This document shows positions 1 to 6,637 of a stretch of DNA of 12,932 nt, piece by piece. Made by a program: the position numbers and the translations under genes. How positions within the stretch are numbered: position 1 is the stretch's first letter; every line of letters begins with the position of its first letter. This DNA is from an uncultured Eggerthellaceae bacterium (GTDB lineage Bacteria > Actinomycetota > Coriobacteriia > Coriobacteriales > Eggerthellaceae): NCBI GenBank assembly GCA_946631805.1, contig CAMPAJ010000020.1:1-12932 (forward strand). Direction: 5' to 3'. Below the pieces are notes generated by a model that saw only the letters and a program-made list of their open reading frames with translations, made no database searches and was not told the origin of the DNA.

Positions 1-1
1 G

Positions 2-169
2 GTCATGCGGGGCATCATCCCGTACGGCGCGCAGCTGCTGTACGCGAGCGCGGGCGCTGCGGCCGCGGGTCTGGCCGTCGCGCCGTTCGAGATCATCCCG
101 TACCTGTTCTATCCGTACTTGCTCGCGGTGTGTGCGCTCGTGTTCATAGCGATGCAGAAGAAGGCGTAA
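2..169 (+). CDS. C-terminal end of an NhaC-like Na+/H+ antiporter (partial)
   Basis: Only the last 55 codons lie in the window; the 5' end is cut off by the window edge. The frame reads VMRGIIPYGAQLLYASAGAA, then a segment with FEIIPYLFYPYLLAV and a hydrophobic end closing on MQKKA and TAA. The IPYGAQ...IIPYLFYPYLL pattern is what I know from the last transmembrane helices of NhaC-family sodium/proton antiporters, inner-membrane carriers that exchange Na+ for H+. Two hydrophobic stretches fit the last two helices, and the short basic tail would be cytoplasmic. The family call rests on motif recall, so a related ion or amino-acid carrier cannot be excluded. The following 232 bases (170-401) hold no gene that I can see and no clear terminator. 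Confidence 0.7.
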   Translation, partial: VMRGIIPYGAQLLYASAGAAAAGLAVAPFEIIPYLFYPYLLAVCALVFIAMQKKA

Positions 170-401
170 GCCCTGCAAATCCAGGCTGGCTTCGCCCTTC
201 TGTACGCTGAGCTGCCATCGACGTCGCCTTGGGTGAGTACCGGAAACGCCTTTCGGCTCGTTCTGCGGACATGGCATGCCAGCTCACGTTAACGGTGGTT
301 TAACGCGGAGTCGTCTAGTCGTCCTTGATAGCATTGCGTTATGTGAAAGCAGCGCACTTTAATCGCGTCGCATCATGTGGGTGCTGCACGGAGAAACGGG
401 A

Positions 402-1187
402 CTACAGGCCCAGAATGTCGCGGTAGATTCGCTCGTCCTTCTCGCCGAAAACGTTGAACACAACTGCCATCTCGGAATCGTGCGCATCGAGCCAGCTCTG
501 CACGGTACGCACGGCGATTTCGGCGGCTTCGTCCTGGGGGAAGCCGAAAACACCCGTGCTGATGCAGCAGAACGCGACCGAAGACAACCCCGCGGCGGCA
601 GCGGCATCCAGGCAGCTCTCGTAACACGAGGAGAGCTGTGCGCGATGCTCGTCGGTGGGGTTCCCGTTCGCGATGGGACCGACGGTGTGGATGACGTGCT
701 TGGAAGGCAGGTTATAGGCAGGCGTCATCTTGGCCTGCCCAGTTGGCTCGTCGTGGCCTTGCGCGGCCATGAGGCGGGCGCATTCGATGCGTAGTTGCAC
801 CCCGGCGAACGTATGGATGGCGTTGTCGATGCAGTAGTGCAGCGGCGCCCAGCATCCGAGCATCTGGGAATTGGCGGCGTTAACGATGGCGTCTGCAGCG
901 AGCGTGGTTATGTCGCCGCGCCACAGGCTTAGGCGTGCGTCGGTCGGCGAAGGCGCCGCCTCGTCGATGCCGTGCACGCCGGCCTCGGCTATCATGCCCT
1001 GCAATAGCTCGTCTTGGGCGGCGAGGAACTCCGCGCTTGCCGGCCAGGGCGGCCGCACGTTCACGAGCGCGCGAAACTGCAGCCATGGGTCGTCGGCCGC
1101 GACGATGTTGCTCGCACGCTGGCCGCGTTCATCTTCGAGCATGCGCACGAGCTGCTCGAGCAGTTCGGCTTTGCGTCCTTTGTCCAT
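402..1187 (-). CDS. Zinc-type macrodomain protein-ADP-ribose hydrolase
   Basis: Predicted 261-aa cytosolic enzyme that removes ADP-ribose from modified proteins. An N-terminal helical part (about residues 1-80) contains ALVNVRPP...EFLAAQDELL, typical of the long protein-ADP-ribose hydrolase family. The macrodomain (about 85-261) shows GDIT (91-94), the AIVNAANS ribose-binding motif (100-107), the insertion GCWAPLHYCIDNAIH with the zinc ligands Cys112, His117 and Cys119, and the phosphate loop STGVFGFP near 210. These mark the Zn-dependent class (SpyMacroD-like). That class often sits beside a SirTM sirtuin and lipoate genes; neither is next to it here. Start: the ATG at 1187 has GAAAGG 7 nt upstream, while an in-frame ATG ATG at 1250 has no Shine-Dalgarno sequence, so the 21-residue extension is judged spurious. 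It is divergent from the CobW-type gene. Confidence 0.88.
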   Translation of the reverse strand: MDKGRKAELLEQLVRMLEDERGQRASNIVAADDPWLQFRALVNVRPPWPASAEFLAAQDELLQGMIAEAGVHGIDEAAPSPTDARLSLWRGDITTLAADAIVNAANSQMLGCWAPLHYCIDNAIHTFAGVQLRIECARLMAAQGHDEPTGQAKMTPAYNLPSKHVIHTVGPIANGNPTDEHRAQLSSCYESCLDAAAAAGLSSVAFCCISTGVFGFPQDEAAEIAVRTVQSWLDAHDSEMAVVFNVFGEKDERIYRDILGL

Positions 1188-1336
1188 TTCTTGGCCTTTC
1201 TTTTCCAAACACTCGCTCAAGGCGGCGTCGGTGCTTGCGTCCGCCATCATAGAGCGGTAGCGATGTCGGGCTGCTCAAAGAGTCTGCATGGCGTTCTCAT
1301 CCGCAATATGTTTCTTCTGGGCAAGTGGAACAAGAA

Positions 1337-1356
1337 CGTGTAACGTATGTTACGCG
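1337..1356. promoter_or_regulatory. Candidate palindromic operator upstream of the CobW-type gene
   Basis: CGTGTAACGTATGTTACGCG is an imperfect 20-bp dyad: GTAAC/GTTAC arms around a 4-base centre, extended by outer CG/CG pairs. It sits 26 bp before the chosen GTPase start, in the divergent gap with the macrodomain gene. Many COG0523 genes are controlled by Zur, so a metal-responsive repressor site is a reasonable guess, but the sequence is not a clear match to any Zur box I remember. Confidence 0.35.
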
Positions 1357-1382
1357 AAATAGCTAGCGAAGGGATGTGCAAT

Positions 1383-2504
1383 ATGGGGCAAACGAAGCCT
1401 GTTAACGTGGTTTTAGTGACGGGATACTTAGGAGCGGGCAAGACGACGCTGCTCAACTACGTGCTTTCCAATAGCGACGGGTTGCGCGCCGCTGTTATCG
1501 TCAACGATATCGGCGAGGTCAACATCGATGCCGACCTCATCGAGCAGGGCGGGGTGGAGCAGTCGCAGAGCGTCGTGCCGCTGACCAACGGGTGCATTTG
1601 CTGCACGCTTTCGGACGATTTGGCTGCTCAGTTGTCGCAATTGGCCACGTTGGGCTCGTACGACTACATCGTCATCGAGGCTTCGGGCATTTGCGAGCCT
1701 ATGCCCATCGCCTACACCATAAGCCAGTTCTGCCAGCAGGCCTCCGATGGTGGCTCGGCGTTGCTGGCGCTGGACAACATCGTGGCCGTCGTGGACAGTG
1801 CGCGTATGCTCGACGAGTTTGAGGGCGGCAGGCGCCTCCTTGCCCAGAATTGGGAAGAGGATGATGTGGAGAGCCTGCTCGTACAGCAAATCGAGTTTTG
1901 CTCTACGCTCGTGTTGAACAAGGCCGACCTCGTTTCGGCCGAGCAGATGGCCGAGTTGCGGGCTATCGTGCGTAGCCTGCAGAAGGACGCGGTCGTCGTC
2001 GAGGCGCAGCAGGGCAACGTGCAGCTGGCCGAGGTGCTCGACACGGGGCGGTTCGATTTCGACGCCGCCTACAAGTCGGCCGCCTGGCTCGAAATGCTGG
2101 CGCACCCCGAGGAACACGAGGACCCCGAAGTGCTGGAGTACGGCATTTCGACGTTCGTGTACGAACGCAGACGCCCGTTCAGCATCCAGGCGTTCGAGGG
2201 CTTCGCGACTAACTGGCCGACCACGGTCATCCGCACGAAGGGCTTCGCGTGGGTCGACGAATATCCCGACACGTGCTTCATCCTGGAACAGGCGGGCGCT
2301 CAGCGCTCGTTTACCGACAACGGGCCCTTCGTGGCATCATTGCCCGAGGCTGAGCAGCAGCAGATGCTCGAGGCTAATCCCGGGCTCGCGCAGCGCTGGG
2401 ACCCGGAGCTGGGCGATCGATTGACCAAGCTCGTGTTCATCGGGCGCAACATGGACCGCGCAGCAATCGAGTCCCAGCTGGATGCCTGCCTCGTGGCCGA
2501 GTAG
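1383..2504 (+). CDS. COG0523 / CobW-family GTPase (putative metallochaperone)
   Basis: 373-aa G3E-family P-loop GTPase. Visible motifs: Walker A GYLGAGKTT (14-22), the metal-binding CxCC in GCICC (70-74), EASG (99-102), NKAD base-recognition motif (179-182), and a C-terminal CobW_C domain ending in KLVFIGRNMDR and LDACL. Family members use GTP hydrolysis to hand zinc, cobalt or other metals to client proteins in the cytoplasm. The linker between the domains has only a short acidic/His stretch (HPEEHEDPE) instead of the long His-rich loop seen in many relatives, so the metal cannot be named. Start: three in-frame ATGs lie at 1347, 1374 and 1383; only the last has a well-spaced ribosome site (GAAGGGA about 8 nt upstream). 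The gene is transcribed alone. It could serve Zn, Co or nitrile-hydratase-type metallation; family assignment is firm, substrate is not. Confidence 0.9.
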   Translation: MGQTKPVNVVLVTGYLGAGKTTLLNYVLSNSDGLRAAVIVNDIGEVNIDADLIEQGGVEQSQSVVPLTNGCICCTLSDDLAAQLSQLATLGSYDYIVIEASGICEPMPIAYTISQFCQQASDGGSALLALDNIVAVVDSARMLDEFEGGRRLLAQNWEEDDVESLLVQQIEFCSTLVLNKADLVSAEQMAELRAIVRSLQKDAVVVEAQQGNVQLAEVLDTGRFDFDAAYKSAAWLEMLAHPEEHEDPEVLEYGISTFVYERRRPFSIQAFEGFATNWPTTVIRTKGFAWVDEYPDTCFILEQAGAQRSFTDNGPFVASLPEAEQQQMLEANPGLAQRWDPELGDRLTKLVFIGRNMDRAAIESQLDACLVAE

Positions 2505-2534
2505 CGGTAACCGAGGGGCCCGATCCTCGTTTGC

Positions 2535-2540
2535 TATACT
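2535..2540 (+). promoter_or_regulatory. Candidate extended -10 promoter element (TGCTATACT)
   Basis: TATACT preceded by TG at the extended -10 position lies 31 nt after the CobW stop and 25 nt before the chosen start of the YARHG gene. No good -35 hexamer is found 17 bp upstream. Transcription would start close to 2547, leaving a short leader containing the GAGAGG ribosome site. Confidence 0.4.
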
Positions 2541-2565
2541 TGCTGGCATGAGCGAGAGGCTTCAT

Positions 2566-3852
2566 ATGAGCGCGGTCACACGTCGGTCGAGTTTTGCCAC
2601 GGCACTTGTCGTGGCGTTGGTGGCGTGCGCCGTTTGTTGCTGCGCGCTTTGCGCGCCGATAAGGCATGCGTATGCGGCTGCGAGCTCGGAATCTCAAGCC
2701 GCCGATTCGGGGAAAACCGCCGCGTCGAGCTCCGCTGCTACTGGCGCCAATGCCAAAGGCAAGCCTTCGAGCGTCGTTTTGTATCGTTACGGCTGGTCGG
2801 ATGGGAAATACCGCACGGCGAAGCGTGCGTCGACTGCCAAATACGATGTGACGGGCGACGGAGTGGCGGATTCCGTGATGCTAAAGCTCACCCCCTACGA
2901 AAGCGCTGCCGGCCTAGCCAGTGGCCTCGCCAGTGGTCTCACCATTCAAGTTAACGGCACCGAGGCTTACGTCCTCGAAGAGGGCGAAGCACCGTATGAC
3001 CAGTTCAAGGTCGTATTAGTGACTCTAGCAAACAACAGGCCCTATTTGTTCGTAAGCGCTTTTGACACTTTGGGAGGCGCTTTTCAAGCTGTGCTGGGGT
3101 ATGCAGACGAAAGGTTCACGAAGATAGTCGGCAATGATTTGATGCTCAAAAGCGGGGTCTCCGATTCGAGCATAGGTTCCGTTCTGCCTTCGGGCAATCG
3201 CATAATCGTGCAATACGAATTCGTGTCGAACGTGACTGGCGTGTCGCGCACGAGCTTCATCTACCAATATGCAAACGGAAAGCTCAAGCGTGCGAGCAAT
3301 ACGACATCCGCCCTGCGCTTCGTAACGAAATCCGACGGGTCTTTTACAAAGCAGCCGCGCAAGGCCGCCCGTGCCTTTACGGCATATACGAGTGCAAAGC
3401 TTTCGAAGAAGGCGTTCACCGTAGCTGCAGGCAAGTCCGTGCGTCCCATAGCCCTGCGCTTGTCGGGCGGTGACCTGCTCTACAAAATTCAATATGGGGA
3501 AAAGACGGGTTGGGTGAAATGCCCCGACGGGGCTTCGGGCAGCATGCTCCTATCAGGCGTATACGGCGCGGTCCCGCTGAAGCATTCGGTGCCTGCGTAT
3601 CGTTCTGCCAAGAAATACAGTGCGGCAACCCTCCAGAAATACGATAACCACGCCCTGTATCTTGCGCGTAACGAAGTGTATGCCCGTCATGGCATGGTCT
3701 TCTCGTCTGCCGAGCTCGACGCCTATTTTGAGCAGAAAAGCTGGTACGTGCCGGTCGAAGGGGCGACCATCAAGCTGAGCAAAGCCGAAGCCGCCAACGT
3801 TGCGCTCATGCTCTCCATCGAGAAACACCGCAACTCTGCATATGTATCGTGA
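2566..3852 (+). CDS. Secreted YARHG-domain protein
   Basis: 428-aa exported protein of unknown role. A Sec signal peptide is clear: RR-containing n-region, hydrophobic core (ATALVVALVACAVCCCAL) and an AYA cleavage site about residue 38, followed by a Ser/Ala-rich linker. The middle part (about 65-330) is beta-rich, contains DVTGDGVAD, which resembles a calcium-binding FG-GAP/EF-hand-like loop, and a GEKTGWVKC segment reminiscent of an SH3-like fold. The C-terminus carries a YARHG domain (ARNEVYARHGMVFSSAELDAYF then KSWY), a small domain found in many exported proteins and thought to be extracellular. Start: ATG at 2566 has GAGAGG 6 nt upstream; ATGs at 2482 and 2548 lack a ribosome site and would spoil the signal peptide. 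Its stop is 13 nt before the next start, so the phosphoesterase gene is probably cotranscribed. Confidence 0.8.
   Translation: MSAVTRRSSFATALVVALVACAVCCCALCAPIRHAYAAASSESQAADSGKTAASSSAATGANAKGKPSSVVLYRYGWSDGKYRTAKRASTAKYDVTGDGVADSVMLKLTPYESAAGLASGLASGLTIQVNGTEAYVLEEGEAPYDQFKVVLVTLANNRPYLFVSAFDTLGGAFQAVLGYADERFTKIVGNDLMLKSGVSDSSIGSVLPSGNRIIVQYEFVSNVTGVSRTSFIYQYANGKLKRASNTTSALRFVTKSDGSFTKQPRKAARAFTAYTSAKLSKKAFTVAAGKSVRPIALRLSGGDLLYKIQYGEKTGWVKCPDGASGSMLLSGVYGAVPLKHSVPAYRSAKKYSAATLQKYDNHALYLARNEVYARHGMVFSSAELDAYFEQKSWYVPVEGATIKLSKAEAANVALMLSIEKHRNSAYVS
2911..2943 (+). repeat. 12-bp in-frame tandem repeat (GLAS repeats)
   Basis: Units GGCCTAGCCAGT, GGCCTCGCCAGT and a partial GGTCTCACC follow one another and encode GLAS-GLAS-GLT in the YARHG protein. 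The unit is a multiple of three, so copy-number change would keep the frame. It lies in the beta-rich middle domain rather than in the linker. Confidence 0.75.
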
Positions 3853-3865
3853 GGTGGGCCTGGGG

Positions 3866-5254
3866 ATGTGGAGCGCATATAGCAAGAGGCACAGCTGCAG
3901 CACATTGTTGGCTACGGGCCAGCGAAACGAGGCGCTTGTGCCGGAGGAACGAACACCTGCGACGTCCGTGCTGGAGGGATGCAAGGCGTGCTCATGCGCT
4001 CATGAAACCTCGGGCTACATGAACGCTGCCTGGACGTTCCTACTGGCATTCTTGCTGATCCTGGCAACGGTGTGGCTTTTTCCCATGCGTGCCTACGCCG
4101 CATCAGAAGATTTTGTTTTCCTGGCCGATACGCATATGGGGCAACCTGGGGAGCCGGCTTACGATGATGCACAGGCAGCGCTTTTGTGGGCCGGTGGTCT
4201 CGACAACCTCAAGGCCGTGTGCGTTGCGGGAGATGTGACCGACCGAGGCGATGCCGTTGCATTTAGCGAATGGGAGTACCTGTGCGACAGCATCGTCCCC
4301 GATGCGGCGCGTATCCAGGCGCTGGGCGACCACGACACCGGCAAGATGGGGGCGTACCTCGGCGTTGACAAAACGCTCACGGTGGCAAACGGCTACAAGT
4401 ACTTCAAGCAAATCAACGGCAATGTAGCCACGTCGTATCGCGAATTCGAGCATGCAAACGTCATGACGGTCGGCGGCGTACGCGCGGCGGGCCACTCCGT
4501 GATTACCGATAGCATGCTCAAGCAGCTGAACGCCCGCTTGCTCAAGACGGTGCGTCAGGGCAAGATGGCCATCGTGGTGTGCCATTACCCGTTCACGTCG
4601 TCGGTTTTGAACAAGCGCGCGAAGCTCATGGGCATCTTGCGCTCGTATCCGAACGTCATATTCGTGTCGGGGCACATGCATCGTTACTCGACTGCGCGCC
4701 AATGCCAATCCGTGCGCCCGGCGTGCTCCACGACGCCGTATGATCGAGCAGGGTTCGACGAGTCGACGAAATACGCCCTGCGTAGCGTCGGCGTCAACGC
4801 CTGCTGCAGGTACCGCAGCGGCAATTATTCGCATGCCGACGAGTTGACCATCGCCGATAACGGATCGTTGACGCTACGCGCTTGGAACGTCTCGAAAGAC
4901 CGCGTTGTAAAAACGTGGAACTTCAAGCAGGCCACCTCATCGGTGACGATCAAGTGTGCGCCATCGGGCAGTTCGTATCCCAAGAGCGGTGCCTTCACGG
5001 TTAAGGTCACGTTCTCGGACGGGGGAACGTACAGCGGCGTAAAAAGCGGTTCGACGATCAAGCTCAAACCAGGCGGTTCGAAGAAGCTCGCAGGCGTTCC
5101 CGCCGGCGTGCTGGTGAAGGCGAAGATCACGAGCGTGCTTTCGGGTTGGTCGAAATCGGGCGCGAAATCGATCGAAGTCGGAACGTCGGCGAAGTCGCTC
5201 AAACTCAAGCCCGTGTACCGCAAGGCCGCCCGGCTGCATACAAGTGATTTCTAG
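3866..5254 (+). CDS. Exported or membrane-anchored calcineurin-like metallophosphoesterase
   Basis: 462 aa with the chosen start. After a 50-residue hydrophilic N-terminus comes a hydrophobic segment (TFLLAFLLILATVWLF) ending in an AYA site near residues 76-78, so the enzyme acts outside the membrane. Metallophosphoesterase motifs in order: ADTH (D88, H90), GDVTDRG (D123, D126), GDHD (155-157), a single His in CHYPF (240) and GHMH (H270, H272). The usual Asn of GNHD/E is Asp here. A C-terminal beta-sandwich-like region (about 355-455) is Lys/Ser/Gly-rich and looks like an Ig-like surface domain; there is no LPXTG sorting signal. Start is uncertain: ATG 3866 has GAGGTG 9 nt upstream and a coding-like third-position GC, whereas ATG 4019 would give a plain signal peptide but lacks a ribosome site and positive charges. 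Substrate unknown. Confidence 0.8.
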   Translation: MWSAYSKRHSCSTLLATGQRNEALVPEERTPATSVLEGCKACSCAHETSGYMNAAWTFLLAFLLILATVWLFPMRAYAASEDFVFLADTHMGQPGEPAYDDAQAALLWAGGLDNLKAVCVAGDVTDRGDAVAFSEWEYLCDSIVPDAARIQALGDHDTGKMGAYLGVDKTLTVANGYKYFKQINGNVATSYREFEHANVMTVGGVRAAGHSVITDSMLKQLNARLLKTVRQGKMAIVVCHYPFTSSVLNKRAKLMGILRSYPNVIFVSGHMHRYSTARQCQSVRPACSTTPYDRAGFDESTKYALRSVGVNACCRYRSGNYSHADELTIADNGSLTLRAWNVSKDRVVKTWNFKQATSSVTIKCAPSGSSYPKSGAFTVKVTFSDGGTYSGVKSGSTIKLKPGGSKKLAGVPAGVLVKAKITSVLSGWSKSGAKSIEVGTSAKSLKLKPVYRKAARLHTSDF

Positions 5255-5262
5255 AACTGCGT

Positions 5263-5481
5263 TTACGGGGCCGTACGCAGGCAGCTGCGCATTGAAAACA
5301 GGCTTTTGACTATTTGAGCGGCCCGTTTGTTCGATGCATCCGAATCGGGCTGGTCGGTGAGGACGACCATGAGGAAAGGATGGCCCTGTTCGTCGATGTA
5401 GGCGCAATCGGTCGTCGCCGACAACTCGCCGTCGGCTATCCAACCCGCCTTGTCGTATACCGTGACATCTTCGTTTTTCAA
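5263..5481 (-). pseudogene. C-terminal remnant of a class A beta-lactamase-like serine hydrolase
   Basis: The 72-residue frame contains VTVYDKAGWI, then ATTDCAYIDEQGHPFLMVVLTD and a final helix KRAAQIVKSLFSM. This matches the end of the beta-lactamase2/class A-like fold: the KTG-type box (here KAG), the following strand ATxDAxxV and the VVLTD strand. The Ser-x-x-Lys and SDN-type motifs that must precede it are missing. Upstream of about 5481 the frame turns into Arg-rich low-complexity sequence across a GC-rich joint and contains no start codon. Its end is 8 bp from the end of the convergent phosphoesterase gene. The product, if any, would be inactive. The family call is by eye. Confidence 0.6.
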
Positions 5482-5504
5482 GGCGCGCCGGCGCCGGCGG
5501 CAGG

Positions 5505-5714
5505 ACCCAGACCTACACGTATTATGGCGACCAGACGGCGGTCGTGAACTCGGTTGGGTCGGTATTCGGCGGCTTGGCGCAGATGGCCGTAGGCGCTGGT
5601 CTCGTCATGATCGGCGTGCCCATGCTCATACTGCCCGGTCCGGGCTTGCTTTCCATAGCAGGCGGCCTTGCGCTTGCCGCCCACGGTGCACGCAAGGTGC
5701 TAAGCATGGCGTAA
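5505..5714 (+). pseudogene. C-terminal remnant of a PGPGW-like membrane protein
   Basis: The frame ending at TAA 5712-5714 reads TQTYTYYGDQTAVVNSVGSV, then a membrane segment with GVPMLILPGPGLLSIAGGLAL and a short basic tail. The LPGPG turn between two hydrophobic stretches is the hallmark of PGPGW-type small membrane proteins (putative transmembrane protein family). There is no ATG with a ribosome site: an in-frame stop lies at 5463 and the first ATG is inside the membrane segment. The N-terminal part therefore seems lost at the GC-rich joint near 5481-5505, where the beta-lactamase-like remnant also breaks off. An unusual GTG start (5544) producing a shortened protein cannot be excluded. 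Confidence 0.55.
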
Positions 5715-5744
5715 CGCTTCGCACAAACGCGTAATCAAAAGCAG

Positions 5745-5776
5745 CGGGAGGCCGTCGTTCTCTTAACGGTCTCCCG
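5745..5776. terminator. Hairpin after the PGPGW remnant
   Basis: Arms CGGGAGGCCGT and ACGGTCTCCCG pair over 11 bp with a single G.U and a 10-base loop, 30 bp after the PGPGW stop. On the + strand no U-run follows; on the - strand the stem is followed by CTGCTTTTGATT. It probably terminated the remnant gene, perhaps in both directions. Confidence 0.5.
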
Positions 5777-5870
5777 TATCGGTACGCGCTATATCCCACT
5801 GGAATGCTTTTGCAGGCACTGATCAAGCCGCAGTAGCAGGGCATTTCGTTACCGTCTCCAAGCCTAGCAG

Positions 5871-5976
5871 CCTAGTCCGGGAGGGTGATGGGACGGGTTA
5901 GCCGTCCGGGAGGGCGGGCGATGGGACGGGTTAGCTCGCAGCCAAGCGAATGGCCCCATCGCCCTCCCGGACTAGG
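5871..5976. repeat. Composite intergenic repeat with long inverted arms
   Basis: The left arm CCTAGTCCGGGAGGGTGATG (from 5871) is the inverse of the right arm CATCGCCCTCCCGGACTAGG (ending 5976) with one mismatch. The GTCCGGGAGGG...GATGGGACGGGTTAGC unit is also repeated directly at 5875-5902 and 5904-5935, the second copy having four extra bases. The inside carries the inverse of CGCTTGGCT...GCTAACC, the motif shared with the repeats near 9150 and 10745. It lies between the remnants and the end of the LUD gene; a further partial inverse (CGATGGGGCCGG) follows to 5992. It could fold as a long hairpin in RNA, and its role is unknown. Confidence 0.75.
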
Positions 5977-6007
5977 CGGACGATGGGGCCGGTGCAGTCG
6001 GTGTTCC

Positions 6008-6637
6008 CTAGAATCCCAGCGAGTCGTTGACCAGGATCACGTGGATGCGGCCTTCGTGGCGCGAGAAGCGCGTGATCAGGAATTGGCAGCAAATCGTGTC
6101 GGGCGACTTGCAGTCGAAGCACGAGCCCGTCTTGGCGCACGGCGTGGAAAGGCCGAAACGTTGCGCGTTGATGGGGGCGGCTACGTTGCGGGCGCGTTTC
6201 ATGGCGCCGTCCAGGTCGTCGCACACCTTGTTCATGCCGACGATGAACACGACTTTTTGCGGGCCATGCGCAATGGCCGATACGCGGTTTGAGTTTCCGT
6301 CGATGTTGACCATGACACCGTCTTCGGTGATGGCGTTGGCGCTTGCTAGGAACACGTCGGCTCCGTACGTCGCGAGCATGAGCTCGCGCGGGTCGCTCGC
6401 CGTTGCGCGGTCGATGAAGTTGTAGTTGCCGTTTTTAAGCGCGTCGACGAGGCCGATTTCGAAAGCGCTCATGGCGCCGCCCATGCCGATGCTGCTGCCC
6501 TCGGGGATAAGCTCGAGGGCTTTCGCCAGCGCCTCTTTCTTGTTGGCTGCATAATAGCCCGACATGTTGCGCGATTCGAGGCCTTTGATGACCTTCTGTG
6601 CCAGAAGCTCGTTGCGTTTGATGATGTTGGGGTCCAT
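6008..6637 (-). CDS. LUD-domain protein (lactate-utilization/LutC-YkgG type)
   Basis: 209-aa cytosolic protein covering one LUD (DUF162) domain. The N-terminal helix (NIIKRNELLAQKVIKGLESR) leads into the glycine-rich IGMGGAMSAFEIGL (about 51-64), then GADVFLASANAITEDG and a VVFIVGMNKV strand. The C-terminus has the Cys cluster TPCAKTGSCFDCKSPDTICC and ends RIHVILVNDSLGF, as in the DUF162 branch of anaerobic bacteria. Family members such as LutC take part in iron-sulphur-dependent L-lactate oxidation, but this Cys-containing short branch usually stands alone and its reaction is not known. No LutA or LutB homologue is nearby. Start: the ATG at 6637 has GAAAGG 7-8 nt upstream and begins the conserved domain; the open frame continues to 6820 but that part lacks protein-like character. 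Confidence 0.85.
   Translation of the reverse strand: MDPNIIKRNELLAQKVIKGLESRNMSGYYAANKKEALAKALELIPEGSSIGMGGAMSAFEIGLVDALKNGNYNFIDRATASDPRELMLATYGADVFLASANAITEDGVMVNIDGNSNRVSAIAHGPQKVVFIVGMNKVCDDLDGAMKRARNVAAPINAQRFGLSTPCAKTGSCFDCKSPDTICCQFLITRFSRHEGRIHVILVNDSLGF

Noticed and set aside
170..401. Possible terminator or small RNA after the antiporter gene
   Set aside because: Only short dyads (GGCATGCC, GTTAAC) were found; none forms a convincing stem with a U-run.
375..794. 139-codon open frame on the + strand
   Set aside because: It lies entirely antisense to the macrodomain gene, whose catalytic and zinc motifs are intact; the translation shows no family features.
4103..4834. 243-codon - strand frame antisense to the phosphoesterase
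   Set aside because: All five phosphoesterase motifs are on the + strand in one frame; the antisense product is Arg/His/Ala-rich without motifs.
5314..5547. 77-codon + frame across the remnant joint
   Set aside because: It is antisense to the beta-lactamase-like remnant and then turns into Arg-rich GC sequence; no family resemblance.
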